DNA of 64,000 nt. Source: Betaproteobacteria bacterium. Its GTDB lineage: Bacteria > Pseudomonadota > Gammaproteobacteria > Burkholderiales > Rhodocyclaceae. Below the pieces are notes generated by a model that was not told the DNA's origin, made no database searches, and saw nothing but the letters and a program-made list of their open reading frames with translations. The translations under genes were made by a program, and so were the position numbers. Shown here piece by piece: positions 48,132 through 58,944 of this stretch; within the stretch, counting starts at the first letter, position 1; each line of letters starts with the position of its first letter. The stretch lies in the NCBI GenBank assembly GCA_009780885.1, contig WQZF01000002.1, positions 35,885-99,884 of the forward strand. The letters are read 5' to 3'.

Positions 48132-48208
48132 GGCGGCATTAGCTCAGTTGGTAGAGCACTGGATTGTGATTCCAGGAGTCACCGGTTCGATCCCGGTATG
48201 TCGCCCCA
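48132..48208 (+). tRNA. tRNA-His (anticodon GTG)
   Basis: Acceptor GCGGCAT pairs with ATGTCGC. An extra G at -1 (48132) faces C73, the histidine identity feature. Anticodon stem CTGGA/TCCAG with loop TTGTGAT (GTG at 48166-48168), T-loop GGTTCGATCCC and encoded CCA. 41 bp after tRNA-Arg. Confidence 0.95.
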
Positions 48209-48264
48209 CCTTTCTTCCCGCTTTTCCTTCTTCTGCGCCTTTCGCCAAGGGCGCTTTCTAATGT

Positions 48265-48270
48265 TATAAT
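48265..48270 (+). promoter_or_regulatory. Probable -10 box of the rpsB promoter
   Basis: TATAAT 56 bp after tRNA-His; a weak TTCGCC (48241-48246) is 18 bp upstream. Transcription from about 48277 would give a 168-nt leader full of hairpins before rpsB. Confidence 0.6.
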
Positions 48271-48358
48271 CGAAAAGTTTTTCCGTCGTCATCTGCGTCG
48301 GAAAAGCGATGCAATGGCGCGTGTGCGATAAAAAAATCGCGGCACGCCAAATTCACAC

Positions 48359-48436
48359 ATCCGCTGCTTAAGGGTGGCGTCTTTCGTTGAACGGGGACGC
48401 TGCGGTTCGGCGGATGGTGGTTCAACCCTTAAGGAG
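48359..48436 (+). promoter_or_regulatory. Structured rpsB leader, likely S2 autoregulation site
   Basis: CTTAAGGGT (48367-48375) can pair perfectly with ACCCTTAAG (48425-48433), which would bury the AAGGAG ribosome-binding site (48431-48436). Inside, GCGTC/GACGC forms a hairpin. ATCCGC (48359-48364) can pair with GCGGAT (48410-48415); that helix crosses the first, so they form a pseudoknot or are alternatives. Two further hairpins lie upstream (about 48279-48348). S2 represses rpsB-tsf through the leader in E. coli; the same role here is inferred. Confidence 0.7.
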
Positions 48437-48444
48437 TCAATCCA

Positions 48445-49194
48445 ATGTCTGCAACAATGCGTCAAATGCTGGAGGCTGGTGTTCATTTTGGCCACCAGAC
48501 CCGTTTCTGGAATCCGAAGATGGCCCCCTTCATTTTCGGACACCGTAACAAAATTCACATCATCAATCTGGAAAAAACGCTTGCCAAATATAACGAGGCA
48601 ATGCAATTCGCGCGCAATCTTTCTGCCAACAAGGGCACCATTCTCTTTGTAGGTACCAAACGCCAGGCGCGGGAAATCGTCGCCGAGGAAGCGCGTCGCG
48701 CCGCCAGCCCCTTCGTCGATCAGCGCTGGCTCGGCGGAATGCTGACGAATTTCAAGACGATGAAGCAGTCGATCAAACGTTTCAAGGATATGGAAACGAT
48801 GGCCCAGGAAGGCTCGCTTGAGAAGCTGGGCAAAAAAGAGGCACTGATGATGCAGCGCGAACTCGATAAACTGGAAAAATCGATCGGCGGCATCAAGGAA
48901 ATGGGAGGCTTGCCCGATGCACTGTTCGTGATCGACGTCGGCTATCACAAAATTGCCGTCACCGAAGCGAAAAAACTGGGAATCCCGGTCATTGGCGTAG
49001 TCGATACGAACCATTCGCCGGAAACCATTGATTACGTGATTCCGGGCAACGACGATTCCGCCAGCGCCATTCGCCTCTACGCTCGTGGGGTTGCCGACGC
49101 AGTACTCGAAGGCCGAAACCTGATGGTACAGAGGGTCAGCGCTGCTGTTGGCGAGGACGATTTCGTTGAAATCGAGGAAAACGAAGCAGAATAG
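48445..49194 (+). CDS. rpsB: Ribosomal protein uS2
   Basis: Small-subunit protein of 249 residues, beginning [20 protein letters not shown] with [13 protein letters not shown]. First gene of the rpsB-tsf-pyrH-frr run. AAGGAG precedes the ATG by 8 nt. Confidence 0.98.
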   Translation: MSATMRQMLEAGVHFGHQTRFWNPKMAPFIFGHRNKIHIINLEKTLAKYNEAMQFARNLSANKGTILFVGTKRQAREIVAEEARRAASPFVDQRWLGGMLTNFKTMKQSIKRFKDMETMAQEGSLEKLGKKEALMMQRELDKLEKSIGGIKEMGGLPDALFVIDVGYHKIAVTEAKKLGIPVIGVVDTNHSPETIDYVIPGNDDSASAIRLYARGVADAVLEGRNLMVQRVSAAVGEDDFVEIEENEAE

Positions 49195-49205
49195 CAATGT
49201 ACCGT

Positions 49206-49248
49206 CGCGGCATGAATGTGGCGTAATAGCCTGAGCATTTATGCCGCG
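49206..49248 (+). promoter_or_regulatory. Long hairpin between rpsB and tsf
   Basis: Arms of 13 bp (CGCGGCATGAATG and CATTTATGCCGCG, one mismatch) around a 17-nt loop. It is followed by a mixed sequence, not a T run, so attenuation or RNA processing is more likely than full termination. Confidence 0.6.
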
Positions 49249-49299
49249 CCTTGTATTGGAAACAAACGCAAACGAATTGAATTTTCAGGAGAAATAAAA

Positions 49300-50187
49300 A
49301 TGGCGGAAATTACCGCAAGCATGGTCAAGGAACTACGCGAAAAAACCGATGCACCGATGATGGAATGCAAAAAGGCGCTGTCCGAGGCGGGGGGCGACCT
49401 TGCCAAGGCAGAAGAAATTCTGCGCGTCAAGCTCGGCACCAAAGCGTCAAAGGCGGCTTCCCGCATCACTGCCGAAGGCGTGGTCGCGGTTCATATCGCT
49501 GCAGGCGGTAAGGAAGGCGCCATTCTCGAAGTCAATTGCGAAACCGATTTCGTTGCCAAAAACGATGATTTCCTGAAATTTGCCTCTGACTGCGCTGAAC
49601 GGGTTGTGGCCTGCAAACCTGGAGACGTTGCTGCGCTTTCCGCGCTTTCGCTCGATGCCGGTACGATCGAATCGACTCGTACCGCGCTGATCGGTAAAAT
49701 CGGGGAAAACCTCTCCCTGCGCCGCTTTCAACGTTTTGAAACGAAGGGAAAACTGGCTTCGTACATTCACGGCGGCGCCAGAATCGGTGTATTGATCGAC
49801 CTTGTCGGCGGAGACGACATTCTGGCGAAAGATTTGGCGATGCATATCGCGGCAGCAAAACCGAAGGCGATCGATGCCTCTGGCGTGTCTGCCGATCTGA
49901 TCGAAACCGAGCGCCGCATCGCCGCGGAAAAAGCAGCGGAATCGGGCAAGCCGGCTGAAATCGTGGAAAAAATGGTTTCCGGCGCAGTGCAGAAATTTCT
50001 CAAGGAAGTCACTTTGCTTGGGCAACCCTTCGTCAAGGACGACAAGCAGACGGTCGAGCAGCTTCTGAAATCGAAAAACGCTTCGGTCAGCAATTTCGTG
50101 CTTTACGTCGTCGGCGAAGGCATCGAGAAAAAAACCAGCGATTTCGCTGCCGAAGTCGCCGCCCAGGCTGCTGCGGCGCAAAAATAA
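49300..50187 (+). CDS. tsf: Elongation factor Ts
   Basis: Nucleotide exchange factor for EF-Tu, 295 residues. Starts [20 protein letters not shown] with MMECKKAL; the core has [17 protein letters not shown] 49300 follows AGGAGAAATAAAA. Normal length. Confidence 0.97.
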   Translation: MAEITASMVKELREKTDAPMMECKKALSEAGGDLAKAEEILRVKLGTKASKAASRITAEGVVAVHIAAGGKEGAILEVNCETDFVAKNDDFLKFASDCAERVVACKPGDVAALSALSLDAGTIESTRTALIGKIGENLSLRRFQRFETKGKLASYIHGGARIGVLIDLVGGDDILAKDLAMHIAAAKPKAIDASGVSADLIETERRIAAEKAAESGKPAEIVEKMVSGAVQKFLKEVTLLGQPFVKDDKQTVEQLLKSKNASVSNFVLYVVGEGIEKKTSDFAAEVAAQAAAAQK

Positions 50188-50224
50188 GCTCTTTGCAAAA
50201 CCGGAGCAAGCGAGCCTCCCCATC

Positions 50225-50953
50225 ATGTCTCCCCGCTACCGCCGTATCCTTTTGAAACTGTCGGGAGAAGCCTTGATGGGGGGTGATGCTTATGGCATTA
50301 ACCGGCAAGTCATCGGCGATATCGTTGCCGAGATCAAGGCTGTAGTGGAGATGGGGGTGGAAATCGGCGTCGTGATCGGCGGCGGAAACATCTTCCGCGG
50401 CATGGCCGGGACTGCCACCGGAATGGACCGGGCCACGGCGGATTACATGGGGATGTTGGCTACGGTAATGAATGCGATGGCGCTTTCCGACGCGCTCCGC
50501 CAGGCGGGGATCACTGCGCGCGTGCAGTCGGCATTGCGCGTCGATCAGGTCGTCGAGCCCTATATTCGCGGCAAGGCGATCCGCTATCTGGAAGAGGGCA
50601 AGGTGGTGATTTTTGCTGCCGGGACCGGCAACCCCTTTTTCACCACTGATACCGCCGCTGCGCTGCGCGGTTCCGAGATTGGTGCGCAAATCGTGCTCAA
50701 GGCGACGAAAGTCGACGGTATTTACAGCGACGATCCGAAAAAAAATCCTGCCGCCACACGTTACGATCGTATTTCTTTCGATGAAGTCATCGCCAGAAAC
50801 CTCGCGGTCATGGATGCCACCGCATTTGCGCTGTGCCGCGACCAGCGCCTGCCGATCAATGTTTTTTCGATCTTCAAGGCCGGGGCCTTGAAACGTGTCG
50901 TGCAGGGCGAAAACGAGGGTACCCTGGTGGTTTTCCAGAAAATGGAGGAATAA
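50225..50953 (+). CDS. pyrH: UMP kinase
   Basis: Hexameric bacterial UMP kinase, 242 residues. Motifs: [11 protein letters not shown] at the N-terminus, IGGGNIFRG, and [16 protein letters not shown]. Lies 37 bp after tsf. Confidence 0.97.
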   Translation: MSPRYRRILLKLSGEALMGGDAYGINRQVIGDIVAEIKAVVEMGVEIGVVIGGGNIFRGMAGTATGMDRATADYMGMLATVMNAMALSDALRQAGITARVQSALRVDQVVEPYIRGKAIRYLEEGKVVIFAAGTGNPFFTTDTAAALRGSEIGAQIVLKATKVDGIYSDDPKKNPAATRYDRISFDEVIARNLAVMDATAFALCRDQRLPINVFSIFKAGALKRVVQGENEGTLVVFQKMEE

Positions 50954-50957
50954 GGAA

Positions 50958-51518
50958 ATGGTTATTGCCGAGCTGAAAAAAAACATCGAACACAAGATGC
51001 AGAGAACGCTGGAAGTATTGAAAGCCGATCTGCTCAAAATCCGCACGGGCCGCGCCCATACCGGCCTGCTCGACCATATTCTGGTCGATTATTATGGAAA
51101 TCCGACCCCGGTTCCGCAGGTCGCCAATGTGACGCTGATCGACGCGCGCACGATCGGCGTGCAGCCGTGGGAAAAAAATCTCGTCGGCAAGGTGGAGAAA
51201 GCGATCCGCGATTCCGACCTGGGACTGAATCCGGCCAGCCAGGGTGATATCGTCCGGGTGCCGATGCCGATCCTGACTGAGGAGCGCCGCCGTGACCTGA
51301 CCAAAGTTGTCCGGCACGAAGGCGAAAACGCCAGGGTTGCCGTCCGCAACCTGCGCCGTGACGCCAATCATGCGTTGAAGGAAGGACTGAAGGCAAAAAC
51401 GATTTCCGAGGACGATGAACGGCGTACGGAGGAAGAAATTCAAAAACTGACCGATAGGTACATTGCTGAAGTCGACAAGATCCTGGCCCAGAAAGAAAGC
51501 GAATTGATGGCGGTTTGA
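50958..51518 (+). CDS. frr: Ribosome recycling factor
   Basis: Splits post-termination ribosomes with EF-G. The 186-residue protein has LRTGRA-like [29 protein letters not shown] and [13 protein letters not shown]. Start ATG 50958, 4 bp after pyrH. Confidence 0.97.
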   Translation: MVIAELKKNIEHKMQRTLEVLKADLLKIRTGRAHTGLLDHILVDYYGNPTPVPQVANVTLIDARTIGVQPWEKNLVGKVEKAIRDSDLGLNPASQGDIVRVPMPILTEERRRDLTKVVRHEGENARVAVRNLRRDANHALKEGLKAKTISEDDERRTEEEIQKLTDRYIAEVDKILAQKESELMAV

Positions 51519-51599
51519 TCCGGAAAATTCCGCTTTCCCTGGCATGTGCCGGATTTTTCCGCAAGCGGGGAAGGGGAAGAAATCTACAAGGAAAAAGCC

Positions 51600-52412
51600 A
51601 TGGCGCTTTTCAGCAGTTCGACGCAAATTATTCCCGAAACGCACCCGATGCCGCGCCATGTCGCCGCGATTATGGACGGCAATGGCCGCTGGGCCAAAAA
51701 ACGCTTCCTGCCGCGTGTCGCTGGTCACAGCCGGGGTGTTGAAACCGTGCGCGAAATCGTGCGCGCCTGCCTTGAACGCGGGATTGAATACCTGACCCTC
51801 TTCGCCTTCAGTTCCGAAAACTGGCGTCGACCGCAGGAAGAGGTGTCCCTGCTGATGCAGCTTTTCGTCAAGGCCCTGGAGCAGGAAGTGACGAAACTCG
51901 ACAAGAACGGCGTTCGTCTCTGCGTGGTCGGCGATCTCTCCCTCTTCGAGCCTCGGTTGCGCGCGCTGGTCGCGGAAGCCCAGGCGAAGACAGCAACCAA
52001 TTCCCGTCTCACCCTGACCATCGCCGCCAATTACGGCGGCCGCTGGGACATCTTGCAGGCGATGAATCGCCTCTCCGTTGCGCACCCGGAAAAATCTGGG
52101 CACTGGAATGAGGAAGATCTCGCGCCCTTTCTTTCGATGCACTACGCGCCGGAACCCGATCTTTTCATCCGTACCGGCGGCGAGGCGCGGATCAGCAATT
52201 TCCTGCTCTGGCAGCTCGCCTATACCGAGTTTCATTTCACCGATACCCTGTGGCCGGAGTTCGACGCTGCCGCGCTCGATCAGGCCATCGCTTCCTATCG
52301 TCGGCGCGAGCGCCGTTTTGGACGAACCAGCGAACAATTGCTGGAAGACCCGCACCCGTCCATTTCCAGCGGCGTTGCCGAAGTCGTGGCCGGCGTACAT
52401 CCCGATGCTTAA
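51600..52412 (+). CDS. uppS: Undecaprenyl diphosphate synthase
   Basis: Makes the C55 lipid carrier for peptidoglycan and LPS. The 270-residue protein has the catalytic [19 protein letters not shown] and [20 protein letters not shown] 51600 is chosen; an in-frame frame start at 51546 is unsupported. The stop codon overlaps cdsA by 8 bp. Confidence 0.96.
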   Translation: MALFSSSTQIIPETHPMPRHVAAIMDGNGRWAKKRFLPRVAGHSRGVETVREIVRACLERGIEYLTLFAFSSENWRRPQEEVSLLMQLFVKALEQEVTKLDKNGVRLCVVGDLSLFEPRLRALVAEAQAKTATNSRLTLTIAANYGGRWDILQAMNRLSVAHPEKSGHWNEEDLAPFLSMHYAPEPDLFIRTGGEARISNFLLWQLAYTEFHFTDTLWPEFDAAALDQAIASYRRRERRFGRTSEQLLEDPHPSISSGVAEVVAGVHPDA

Positions 52413-53307
52413 GACACGGGTCATCACCGCCGTTGTTCTGCTTGCCGTTTTCCTTTCCGCGCTGTTTTTCCTTCCGCCACTCGGCTGGGCGTGGTTTGTC
52501 GCGCTGGTTGCCGCCATTGCCGGGTGGGAGTGGGGAGGGCTGTTGAGGTTGTCGCCGCGTGGGAAGGTGGCATGCGGGGTGGTTGTTTTTGGGGCGTGCG
52601 CCGCAGCGATTGTGTTGCTTCCCGAGGCAATCTCGCTTCCTTCGGCAATCGGTGGAACAAGCCTGAAAGAGGAAATGGAACGGACGTTCCATGGATGGAG
52701 CGAGGCATGGCAATTCGGGCGATGGTTTTATCTTCCCTCGGCTATTTTCTGGTGCGTTCTCGCGCCGCTTTGGCTCTGGCGGCGCTGGAAATTGCCGATG
52801 GGACGCTCGATGATGGGAGGCTTTTTTTTCGGTCTCATCCTGATTCTTCCCACTTGGCTGGCCCTGGTGCAATTGCGTAACCTCTTCAGCCCTTCCGTAT
52901 TGCTTGCAACAATGGCGATTGTTTGGGTTGCCGATACTACAGCGTATTTTTCCGGACGTGCCTTTGGAAAACGCAAACTGGCGCCAAGCATCAGCCCGGG
53001 CAAAACCTGGGCAGGCGCCTGGGGCGCAGTTGTCGGCGTTCTGGTTTATGGCGCTGTTATCGCTGCCGCAAATGGGTCATCGGGGCTTGACTTGGCCTTG
53101 ACGCTGATCAACCTGATCTGCCTGACGGCGCTCAGCATCATCGGCGACCTCTTTGAATCCCTGCTGAAACGTCAAGCAGAAATAAAGGACAGCAGCGCGA
53201 TATTGCCAGGGCATGGAGGGGTATTGGACCGGATCGACAGTCTGACTTCAACCCTGCCTGTCGTCGCTTTGCTCTTGTTGAGCCCATTTGTGACGTTTCC
53301 GGGCTGA
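52405..53307 (+). CDS. cdsA: Phosphatidate cytidylyltransferase
   Basis: Makes CDP-diacylglycerol. The 300-residue membrane protein has about eight helices and the signature [13 protein letters not shown]...[13 protein letters not shown] near the C-terminus. Its ATG lies inside the end of uppS ([13 protein letters not shown]). Confidence 0.95.
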   Translation: MLKTRVITAVVLLAVFLSALFFLPPLGWAWFVALVAAIAGWEWGGLLRLSPRGKVACGVVVFGACAAAIVLLPEAISLPSAIGGTSLKEEMERTFHGWSEAWQFGRWFYLPSAIFWCVLAPLWLWRRWKLPMGRSMMGGFFFGLILILPTWLALVQLRNLFSPSVLLATMAIVWVADTTAYFSGRAFGKRKLAPSISPGKTWAGAWGAVVGVLVYGAVIAAANGSSGLDLALTLINLICLTALSIIGDLFESLLKRQAEIKDSSAILPGHGGVLDRIDSLTSTLPVVALLLLSPFVTFPG

Positions 53308-53311
53308 AAAC

Positions 53312-54526
53312 ATGCCGTCCTCCCAACAACTCACCATTCTCGGCAGCACCGGTTCCATCGGCCAGAGCACGCTCGACGTGGTGCGGCGGCATCCCGGGCG
53401 TTATCGTATCGCCGCGCTTTGCGCGCATCGGCAGATTGATCTTCTGTTCGAGCAGTGCCTGGAGTTTCGTCCGCGTTATGCCGTGCTTGGCGAGCGTGTC
53501 TTGGCGGAGGCGCTGGCGCTCAGATTAGGTGCAGCGAATCTCGATACCGAAGTGCGCCACGGCGCTGCGGCCTTGGAAGAAATGGCGGCCTTGCCCGAAG
53601 CCGATGCGGTCATGGCGGCCATTGTCGGCGCTGCCGGGCTGCCCTCCGCGCTGGCAGCGGCACGGGCGGGGAAGAAGATCCTGCTTGCGAACAAGGAGGC
53701 GCTGGTGATGGCCGGCCCGGTGTTCATGCGCGCCGTGCGCGAACATGGCGCGCGGCTCTTGCCCATCGACAGCGAGCACAATGCGATTTTTCAGGCGCTT
53801 CCTCCCGATTTCGATGGTGATCTGCTCAAAAAAGGGGTTCGCCGCCTCTTGCTGACCGCTTCCGGCGGGCCGTTCCGCACCTGGTCCCGGGCCGATCTGG
53901 AGAAGGTAACGCCGCAGCAGGCAGTGGCGCATCCGCGCTGGTCGATGGGCAAGAAAATCTCTGTCGATTCGGCGACGCTGATGAACAAGGGGCTGGAAGT
54001 GATCGAAGCGCATTGGCTGTTCAATGCGCCGGCTTCAATGATCGAAGTGGTGGTGCATCCGCAGAGCATAATCCATTCGCTTGTCGAATACGCCGACGGT
54101 TCATTGCTCGCGCAACTGGGCAACCCGGATATGCGCACGCCGATCGCGCATGCGCTGGCGCATCCCGAGCGGATCGATTCCGGCGTCGCGGCGCTCGATC
54201 TTTTTCAACTCGCCCGGCTCGACTTTGAAGCTCCGGACAAGGAGCGTTTTCCCTGTCTTGCATTGGCTTTCCGCGCCCTGGAGCTGGGCGGAAACGCCCC
54301 GGCATTACTCAATGCCGCCAATGAAATCGCGGTTGAGGCATTCCTGGAAGGGAAAATCGGCTTTACCGAAATCGCCAGGGTCGTTGCCGCAACGCTGGCG
54401 GCCGATTCGCTGATTGCCGGCGCTCCTCTGGAAAGTCTCGATGAGGTGCTTGCCGCCGACACCGCAGCGCGGCGTTTCGCGGCGGAATGGATTGCGAGGC
54501 TGGAGAAGCGAGAGAGGATGTTTTAG
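53312..54526 (+). CDS. dxr: 1-Deoxy-D-xylulose 5-phosphate reductoisomerase
   Basis: Second step of the MEP isoprenoid pathway, NADPH- and metal-dependent. The 404-residue protein has [24 protein letters not shown] and [10 protein letters not shown]. Starts 4 bp after cdsA. Its TAG at 54524-54526 directly touches 78-bp element copy 7. Confidence 0.97.
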   Translation: MPSSQQLTILGSTGSIGQSTLDVVRRHPGRYRIAALCAHRQIDLLFEQCLEFRPRYAVLGERVLAEALALRLGAANLDTEVRHGAAALEEMAALPEADAVMAAIVGAAGLPSALAAARAGKKILLANKEALVMAGPVFMRAVREHGARLLPIDSEHNAIFQALPPDFDGDLLKKGVRRLLLTASGGPFRTWSRADLEKVTPQQAVAHPRWSMGKKISVDSATLMNKGLEVIEAHWLFNAPASMIEVVVHPQSIIHSLVEYADGSLLAQLGNPDMRTPIAHALAHPERIDSGVAALDLFQLARLDFEAPDKERFPCLALAFRALELGGNAPALLNAANEIAVEAFLEGKIGFTEIARVVAATLAADSLIAGAPLESLDEVLAADTAARRFAAEWIARLEKRERMF

Positions 54527-54602
54527 ATTCTAATTTTAAAAATTTAATTCTTATTTGGATAACACTACAGTAGCGGATCATTATTTAACTCTAATTTAGA
54601 AT
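54527..54602 (+). repeat. 78-bp inverted-repeat element, copy 7 (inside operon)
   Basis: 76 bp. Both ends lack the same two T/A bases: ATTCTAA(T)TT on the left and AATTTAGAAT on the right, so the pairing of the tips is kept. Core CACTACAGTAGCGGATCATT. It begins at the base after the dxr stop codon and ends 14 bp before the rseP ATG, so it is transcribed within the superoperon. Confidence 0.85.
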
Positions 54603-54616
54603 TTTGCTGTGGCTTC

Positions 54617-55963
54617 ATGAACATCATCCTCCATTACCTTCTGCCATTCCTCGTCGCCATCGTGCTTCTCGTGCTTGTGCATGAACTCGGCCATTTCCTC
54701 GTAGCTCGTTGGTGCGGCGTCAAGGTGCTGCGTTTTTCGATCGGATTCGGCAAACCGTTCTGGACAACCCGCCGGGGCGAAGATCAGACCGAATGGGCGC
54801 TGGCGCCGATTCCACTCGGCGGTTACGTAAAAATGCTCGACGAACGTGAAGGGGAGGTTGCGCCGGAAGAATTACACCGTGCATTCAATCGGCAGCCGGT
54901 GGGGAAGCGGATCCTCATCGTCGCCGCTGGACCGCTGATCAATTTCCTTTTTGCCGTCGTGCTTTTCTGGGGGATGTTCGTTCACGGGGTTTACGAACCG
55001 CCGGCCACGCTTGCGGCGCCGGCGGAGGGGAGCGCTGCTGCCATCGCCGGAGTGAAGGAGGGAGAGCATGTCCAGAAGATCGACGGTATTGCCGTGGAAA
55101 GCTGGAGTGATTTGCGCTGGCGTTTCCTGAGCCATGCGATCGACGCAGATCAAGTCACACTGGAAGTCAGGACGCCGGAAGACGAGATCCTGGAGCGGCA
55201 TATCGAAACGCAGACAGCACGGGCGACGGGTTGGCAGGGTGATCCGATGCAATCGCTTGGCCTCATGCTCCAACTCCCCAAAATTCGCCCAATCGTCGGT
55301 GCGGTGCTGCCGAAAAGCGCAGCAGAGGAGGGCGGATTGCGGATTGGCGATGAAATCCTGGCGATCGAAGGCGTGAAGATCGACTCATGGGAAACGCTGG
55401 CGCGTACCGTCGGGCATTCCCCTGGCGTTCCGCTGCTCTTCGATGTCCAGCGCGACAGCGCAACACTGGCAATTCGCGTGACGCCACAGGTGGAAAATCA
55501 TGAGGGTGTTGAAATTGGCCGTATCGGCGTCGAGGTGCTCAACAAGCGCCCGCGTATCGCTTATGGCCCAGTGGATGCGGCGAGGCGTGCGTTGCTGGAA
55601 ACCTGGGAGCTGTCAGCACTGAGCCTGAAAATGCTGGGCAAGATGGTAATTGGAGAAGTCTCGACAAAAAACCTTTCCGGACCGATCACCATTGCCAATT
55701 ACGCCGGCAAGTCGGCGCAGATGGGATGGGAACCCTATTTGCGCCTTCTGGCGTTGATCAGTGTCAGTCTTGGAATTTTCAACCTGCTGCCGATTCCGAT
55801 TCTGGATGGCGGACTTTTACTGTATTATTTCGCCGAAATCATCAAGCGCGGGCCGATCTCCAAACGAGGGGAAGAAATTGGGCAACAAATTGGCATGGCA
55901 TTTCTTCTGACGCTGATGATTTTCGTTTTTTATAATGACATCAACCGTTTTTTCTTCGACTGA
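54617..55963 (+). CDS. rseP: Site-2 protease RseP
   Basis: Intramembrane zinc protease that cuts anti-sigma factors and leftover signal peptides. The 448-residue protein has HELGH at residues 22-26, two PDZ domains (about 115-290) and the third ligand region NLLPIPILDGG. Only element copy 7 separates it from dxr; no ribosome-binding site stronger than TGTGG is seen. Confidence 0.95.
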   Translation: MNIILHYLLPFLVAIVLLVLVHELGHFLVARWCGVKVLRFSIGFGKPFWTTRRGEDQTEWALAPIPLGGYVKMLDEREGEVAPEELHRAFNRQPVGKRILIVAAGPLINFLFAVVLFWGMFVHGVYEPPATLAAPAEGSAAAIAGVKEGEHVQKIDGIAVESWSDLRWRFLSHAIDADQVTLEVRTPEDEILERHIETQTARATGWQGDPMQSLGLMLQLPKIRPIVGAVLPKSAAEEGGLRIGDEILAIEGVKIDSWETLARTVGHSPGVPLLFDVQRDSATLAIRVTPQVENHEGVEIGRIGVEVLNKRPRIAYGPVDAARRALLETWELSALSLKMLGKMVIGEVSTKNLSGPITIANYAGKSAQMGWEPYLRLLALISVSLGIFNLLPIPILDGGLLLYYFAEIIKRGPISKRGEEIGQQIGMAFLLTLMIFVFYNDINRFFFD

Positions 55964-56004
55964 TTTCCCGTTCCCGGTTTTGGGATTCCAACTCCGAATC
56001 GCTT

Positions 56005-58350
56005 ATGCCTTGTAAAAAAAACCTGCTTGCGGGACTGATGGTGGCGCTTTTTGCCTCTACCGCCTCGGCTTTCGATCCTTTTACGGTCAAGGATATCCGC
56101 GTTGAAGGCATCCAGCGCACCGAAGCTGGCACCGTATTCAGTTATCTGCCCATCAAGGTCGGCGATACGATGACCGATGAGAAGGCCGCGCAGGCGATCA
56201 AGGCTTTGTTTGCCACCGGATTTTTCAAGGATGTCCGGATTGAAGCGGAAGGGAACACTCTCGTTGTGCTCATCGAGGAGCGCCCGGCAATCGCAGCCAT
56301 CGATTTTTCCGGTTTGAAGGAACTCGACAATGACCAAGTGAAGCAGGCGCTCAAGGGCAGCGGAATCGCCGAAGGACGCATCTTCGACCGCGCCACGCTC
56401 GACCGCGCCGAACAGGAATTGAAACGGCAATATCTTTCGCGCGGTCTGTACGCAGTCCAGATTACGACCACCGTGACGCCGCTGGAACGCAACCGCGTCG
56501 GCATCAGTTTCGTGGTCAACGAAGGCGATATTGCGAAAATCCGGCAGATCAATATCGTCGGGGCGAATTCGTTTCGGGAAAAGGATCTGCTCAATGAGCT
56601 TCAACTGGATACGCCCAGTTGGGTCAGTTGGTATACAAAAAGCGACCAATATTCCAAGCAGAAACTTTCTGCCGATCTTGAAACCTTGCGTTCGTACTAT
56701 CTGAACCGCGGCTTCCTTGAATTCAACGTCGATTCGACGCAGGTTTCGATCTCGCCCGACAAAAAGGATATTTTCATCACGATCAGCGTCACCGAGGGGG
56801 AACGCTTCATTGTTTCTTCCGTGAAACTGGCCGGAGAACTGCTGCTTTCGGACGATGAACTCAAAAAGCTGGTCAAGGTACGCCCCGGTGATGTTTTTTC
56901 GCGCGGAGCGCTGAACGATTCGATCAAGGCCGTCACCGACCGCCTCGGCGCGCTCGGCTACGCCTTTGCCAACGTCAATGCCGCGCCCGAAGTCGATAAG
57001 GAAAAACATCAGGTCGCCTTCACGATCTTCGTCGACCCGGGGCGGCGCGTTTATGTGCGACGGATCAATGTCACCGGCAACACAAAGACCCGCGACGAAG
57101 TCGTGCGCCAGGAAATGCGCCAGATCGAAGGCGGCTGGTATGACGCAGACAAGGTCGCGCTTTCCAAGCAGCGGATCGACAAAACCGGCTATTTCAAGGA
57201 AGTCAACGTCGAAACGCCGCCAGTTCCGGGAACCACGGACCAGGTCGACGTCAACGTCAATGTGGAAGAGCGAAATACCGGTTCTATCTCCTTTGGAGCG
57301 GGCTATTCCTCGTCGGAAAAATTGATCCTTTCCGCATCGCTCACCCAATCCAACCTTTTCGGCAGCGGTAAATACCTGAGTCTCGACGTGAATACCGGAG
57401 AGATCAACCGGGTAATCTCGGTTTCCTACACGAATCCCTATTTCACCGTAGACGGCATCAGCCAGGGATTCGACGTTTACCACCGCCGCGTCGATCCGAC
57501 CTCACTTTCCGTAGGCCAATACACGACAAAATCGACTGGCGGCGGGATCCGCTTCGGTTATCCGATTAGCGAAACCAATGCGATCAACTTCGGCCTCGGG
57601 ATCGATTACACCTCAATCGACACCGGCACCTACAGTCCGCTGCATTACCGCGATTTTGTCGAAAAATATGGACACGGGAACCTTTCTGTGCCCCTGAGCG
57701 CGGGCTGGAGTTTCGACGGGCGCGACAGTGTCATTTATCCAACCAGTGGCTCGGTGCATCGTGCCAATGTCGAAGCATCCTTGCCCATTGGCAGTTTGCA
57801 GTTTTACCGCCTTACCTACCTCTACCAGCGTTATTTTCCGCTGACCAGGGATTTGACGCTGTTTGTCAGCGGCAATGCGGGGTACGGTAATGGATATGGC
57901 GGCAAATCCCTTCCCTTCTACCGGAATTTCTATGCAGGAGGAATGGGTTCGGTGCGCGGCTACGATACTGCAAGCCTGGGGCCGCGCGGCTGGGCCTGGA
58001 TTTGTGACGATTATGACGAGAGCAAGGATCCTTCCGAGCGCAACTGCCGCTGGTCGAATGACGATCGTATCGGAGGGAATCGAACCCTGAGCGGTACGGT
58101 TGAGCTTTATTTCCCGATGCCGGGCTTCTCTCGTGACCACTCCGTCCGTTTGGGTTCCTTTATCGATGGCGGACAGGTATGGGGCAAGGATGAAAAAATG
58201 TCGATGGCCGATATCCGTTACTCAGCCGGTCTTTCCGTGCTCTGGAGTTCGCCTTTTGGACCGCTCAAATTCAGCGTTGGCTTCCCGCTCAATTCCAAAG
58301 AAGGTGATAAAATACAACGCTTCCAGTTCCAGATGGGAACCTCGTTTTAA
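56005..58350 (+). CDS. bamA: Outer-membrane assembly factor BamA
   Basis: Omp85-family insertase, 781 residues. A signal peptide ends at STASA|F. Five POTRA repeats follow (about 23-420, first is FTVKDIRVEGIQRTEAGTVF), then the 16-strand barrel with the conserved MGSVRGYD loop and a C-terminal QFQMGTSF beta signal ending in Phe. Lies 41 bp after rseP. Confidence 0.97.
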   Translation: MPCKKNLLAGLMVALFASTASAFDPFTVKDIRVEGIQRTEAGTVFSYLPIKVGDTMTDEKAAQAIKALFATGFFKDVRIEAEGNTLVVLIEERPAIAAIDFSGLKELDNDQVKQALKGSGIAEGRIFDRATLDRAEQELKRQYLSRGLYAVQITTTVTPLERNRVGISFVVNEGDIAKIRQINIVGANSFREKDLLNELQLDTPSWVSWYTKSDQYSKQKLSADLETLRSYYLNRGFLEFNVDSTQVSISPDKKDIFITISVTEGERFIVSSVKLAGELLLSDDELKKLVKVRPGDVFSRGALNDSIKAVTDRLGALGYAFANVNAAPEVDKEKHQVAFTIFVDPGRRVYVRRINVTGNTKTRDEVVRQEMRQIEGGWYDADKVALSKQRIDKTGYFKEVNVETPPVPGTTDQVDVNVNVEERNTGSISFGAGYSSSEKLILSASLTQSNLFGSGKYLSLDVNTGEINRVISVSYTNPYFTVDGISQGFDVYHRRVDPTSLSVGQYTTKSTGGGIRFGYPISETNAINFGLGIDYTSIDTGTYSPLHYRDFVEKYGHGNLSVPLSAGWSFDGRDSVIYPTSGSVHRANVEASLPIGSLQFYRLTYLYQRYFPLTRDLTLFVSGNAGYGNGYGGKSLPFYRNFYAGGMGSVRGYDTASLGPRGWAWICDDYDESKDPSERNCRWSNDDRIGGNRTLSGTVELYFPMPGFSRDHSVRLGSFIDGGQVWGKDEKMSMADIRYSAGLSVLWSSPFGPLKFSVGFPLNSKEGDKIQRFQFQMGTSF

Positions 58351-58365
58351 TCAGGAGATGCTGCT

Positions 58366-58920
58366 TTGAAAAGACAGATTGCTTCATTGCTTGTTGCCGC
58401 TTTTGTGCTCTTGCCGGTGGCCCAGGTTTCGGCCGCAGACCTGAAGGTCGGTTATGTCAACACCCAGCGTCTTTTCCGCGACGCGCCCGCAGCCGCCAAG
58501 GCGGCGAAAAAACTTGAGCAGGAATTTTCCAAGCGCGACCAGGAATTGCAAAGCATGTCCAAGCGCCTGCAAACGATGCAGGAAAATCTGGAAAAGAATG
58601 CCCTGACAATGTCGGAAAATGAACGGCGCGACAGGGAACGCGAATTCGGCGATCTTTCGCGCGATTTTCAGCGTAAACAACGCGAATTCCGTGAGGATCT
58701 GAATCTGCGCCAGAATGAAGAACATTCCTCGGTTATCGAGAAGGCAAACCGTGCGATTCAGGTCATTGCCGAAAGCGAGAATTTCGATCTGATTCTTCAG
58801 GATGTGGTCTGGGTAAGCCCAAAGCTCGACATTACGGACAAAGTGATCAAAATGCTTGGCGAGGGCCAGCAGCAACCGGCCGCCACAACAAAGCCGGCAA
58901 CGGGCGGCAGCAACAAATAA
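58366..58920 (+). CDS. skp: Periplasmic chaperone OmpH/Skp
   Basis: Holds outer-membrane proteins in the periplasm. The 184-residue protein has a signal peptide ending SAAD, then LKVGYVNTQRLFRDAP and a long charged coiled coil (about 45-140). The C-terminal tail is Gln/Thr/Gly-rich. The start is TTG at 58366, with AGGAG 9 nt upstream; no in-frame ATG exists nearby. Confidence 0.92.
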   Translation: MKRQIASLLVAAFVLLPVAQVSAADLKVGYVNTQRLFRDAPAAAKAAKKLEQEFSKRDQELQSMSKRLQTMQENLEKNALTMSENERRDREREFGDLSRDFQRKQREFREDLNLRQNEEHSSVIEKANRAIQVIAESENFDLILQDVVWVSPKLDITDKVIKMLGEGQQQPAATTKPATGGSNK

Positions 58921-58944
58921 ACGAAGCGGAAACCGGGGCTTCTG

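Noticed and set aside
48014..48208. tRNA pair as an attachment site of an integrated element
   Set aside because: No integrase gene and no repeated tRNA 3' end were seen in the window.
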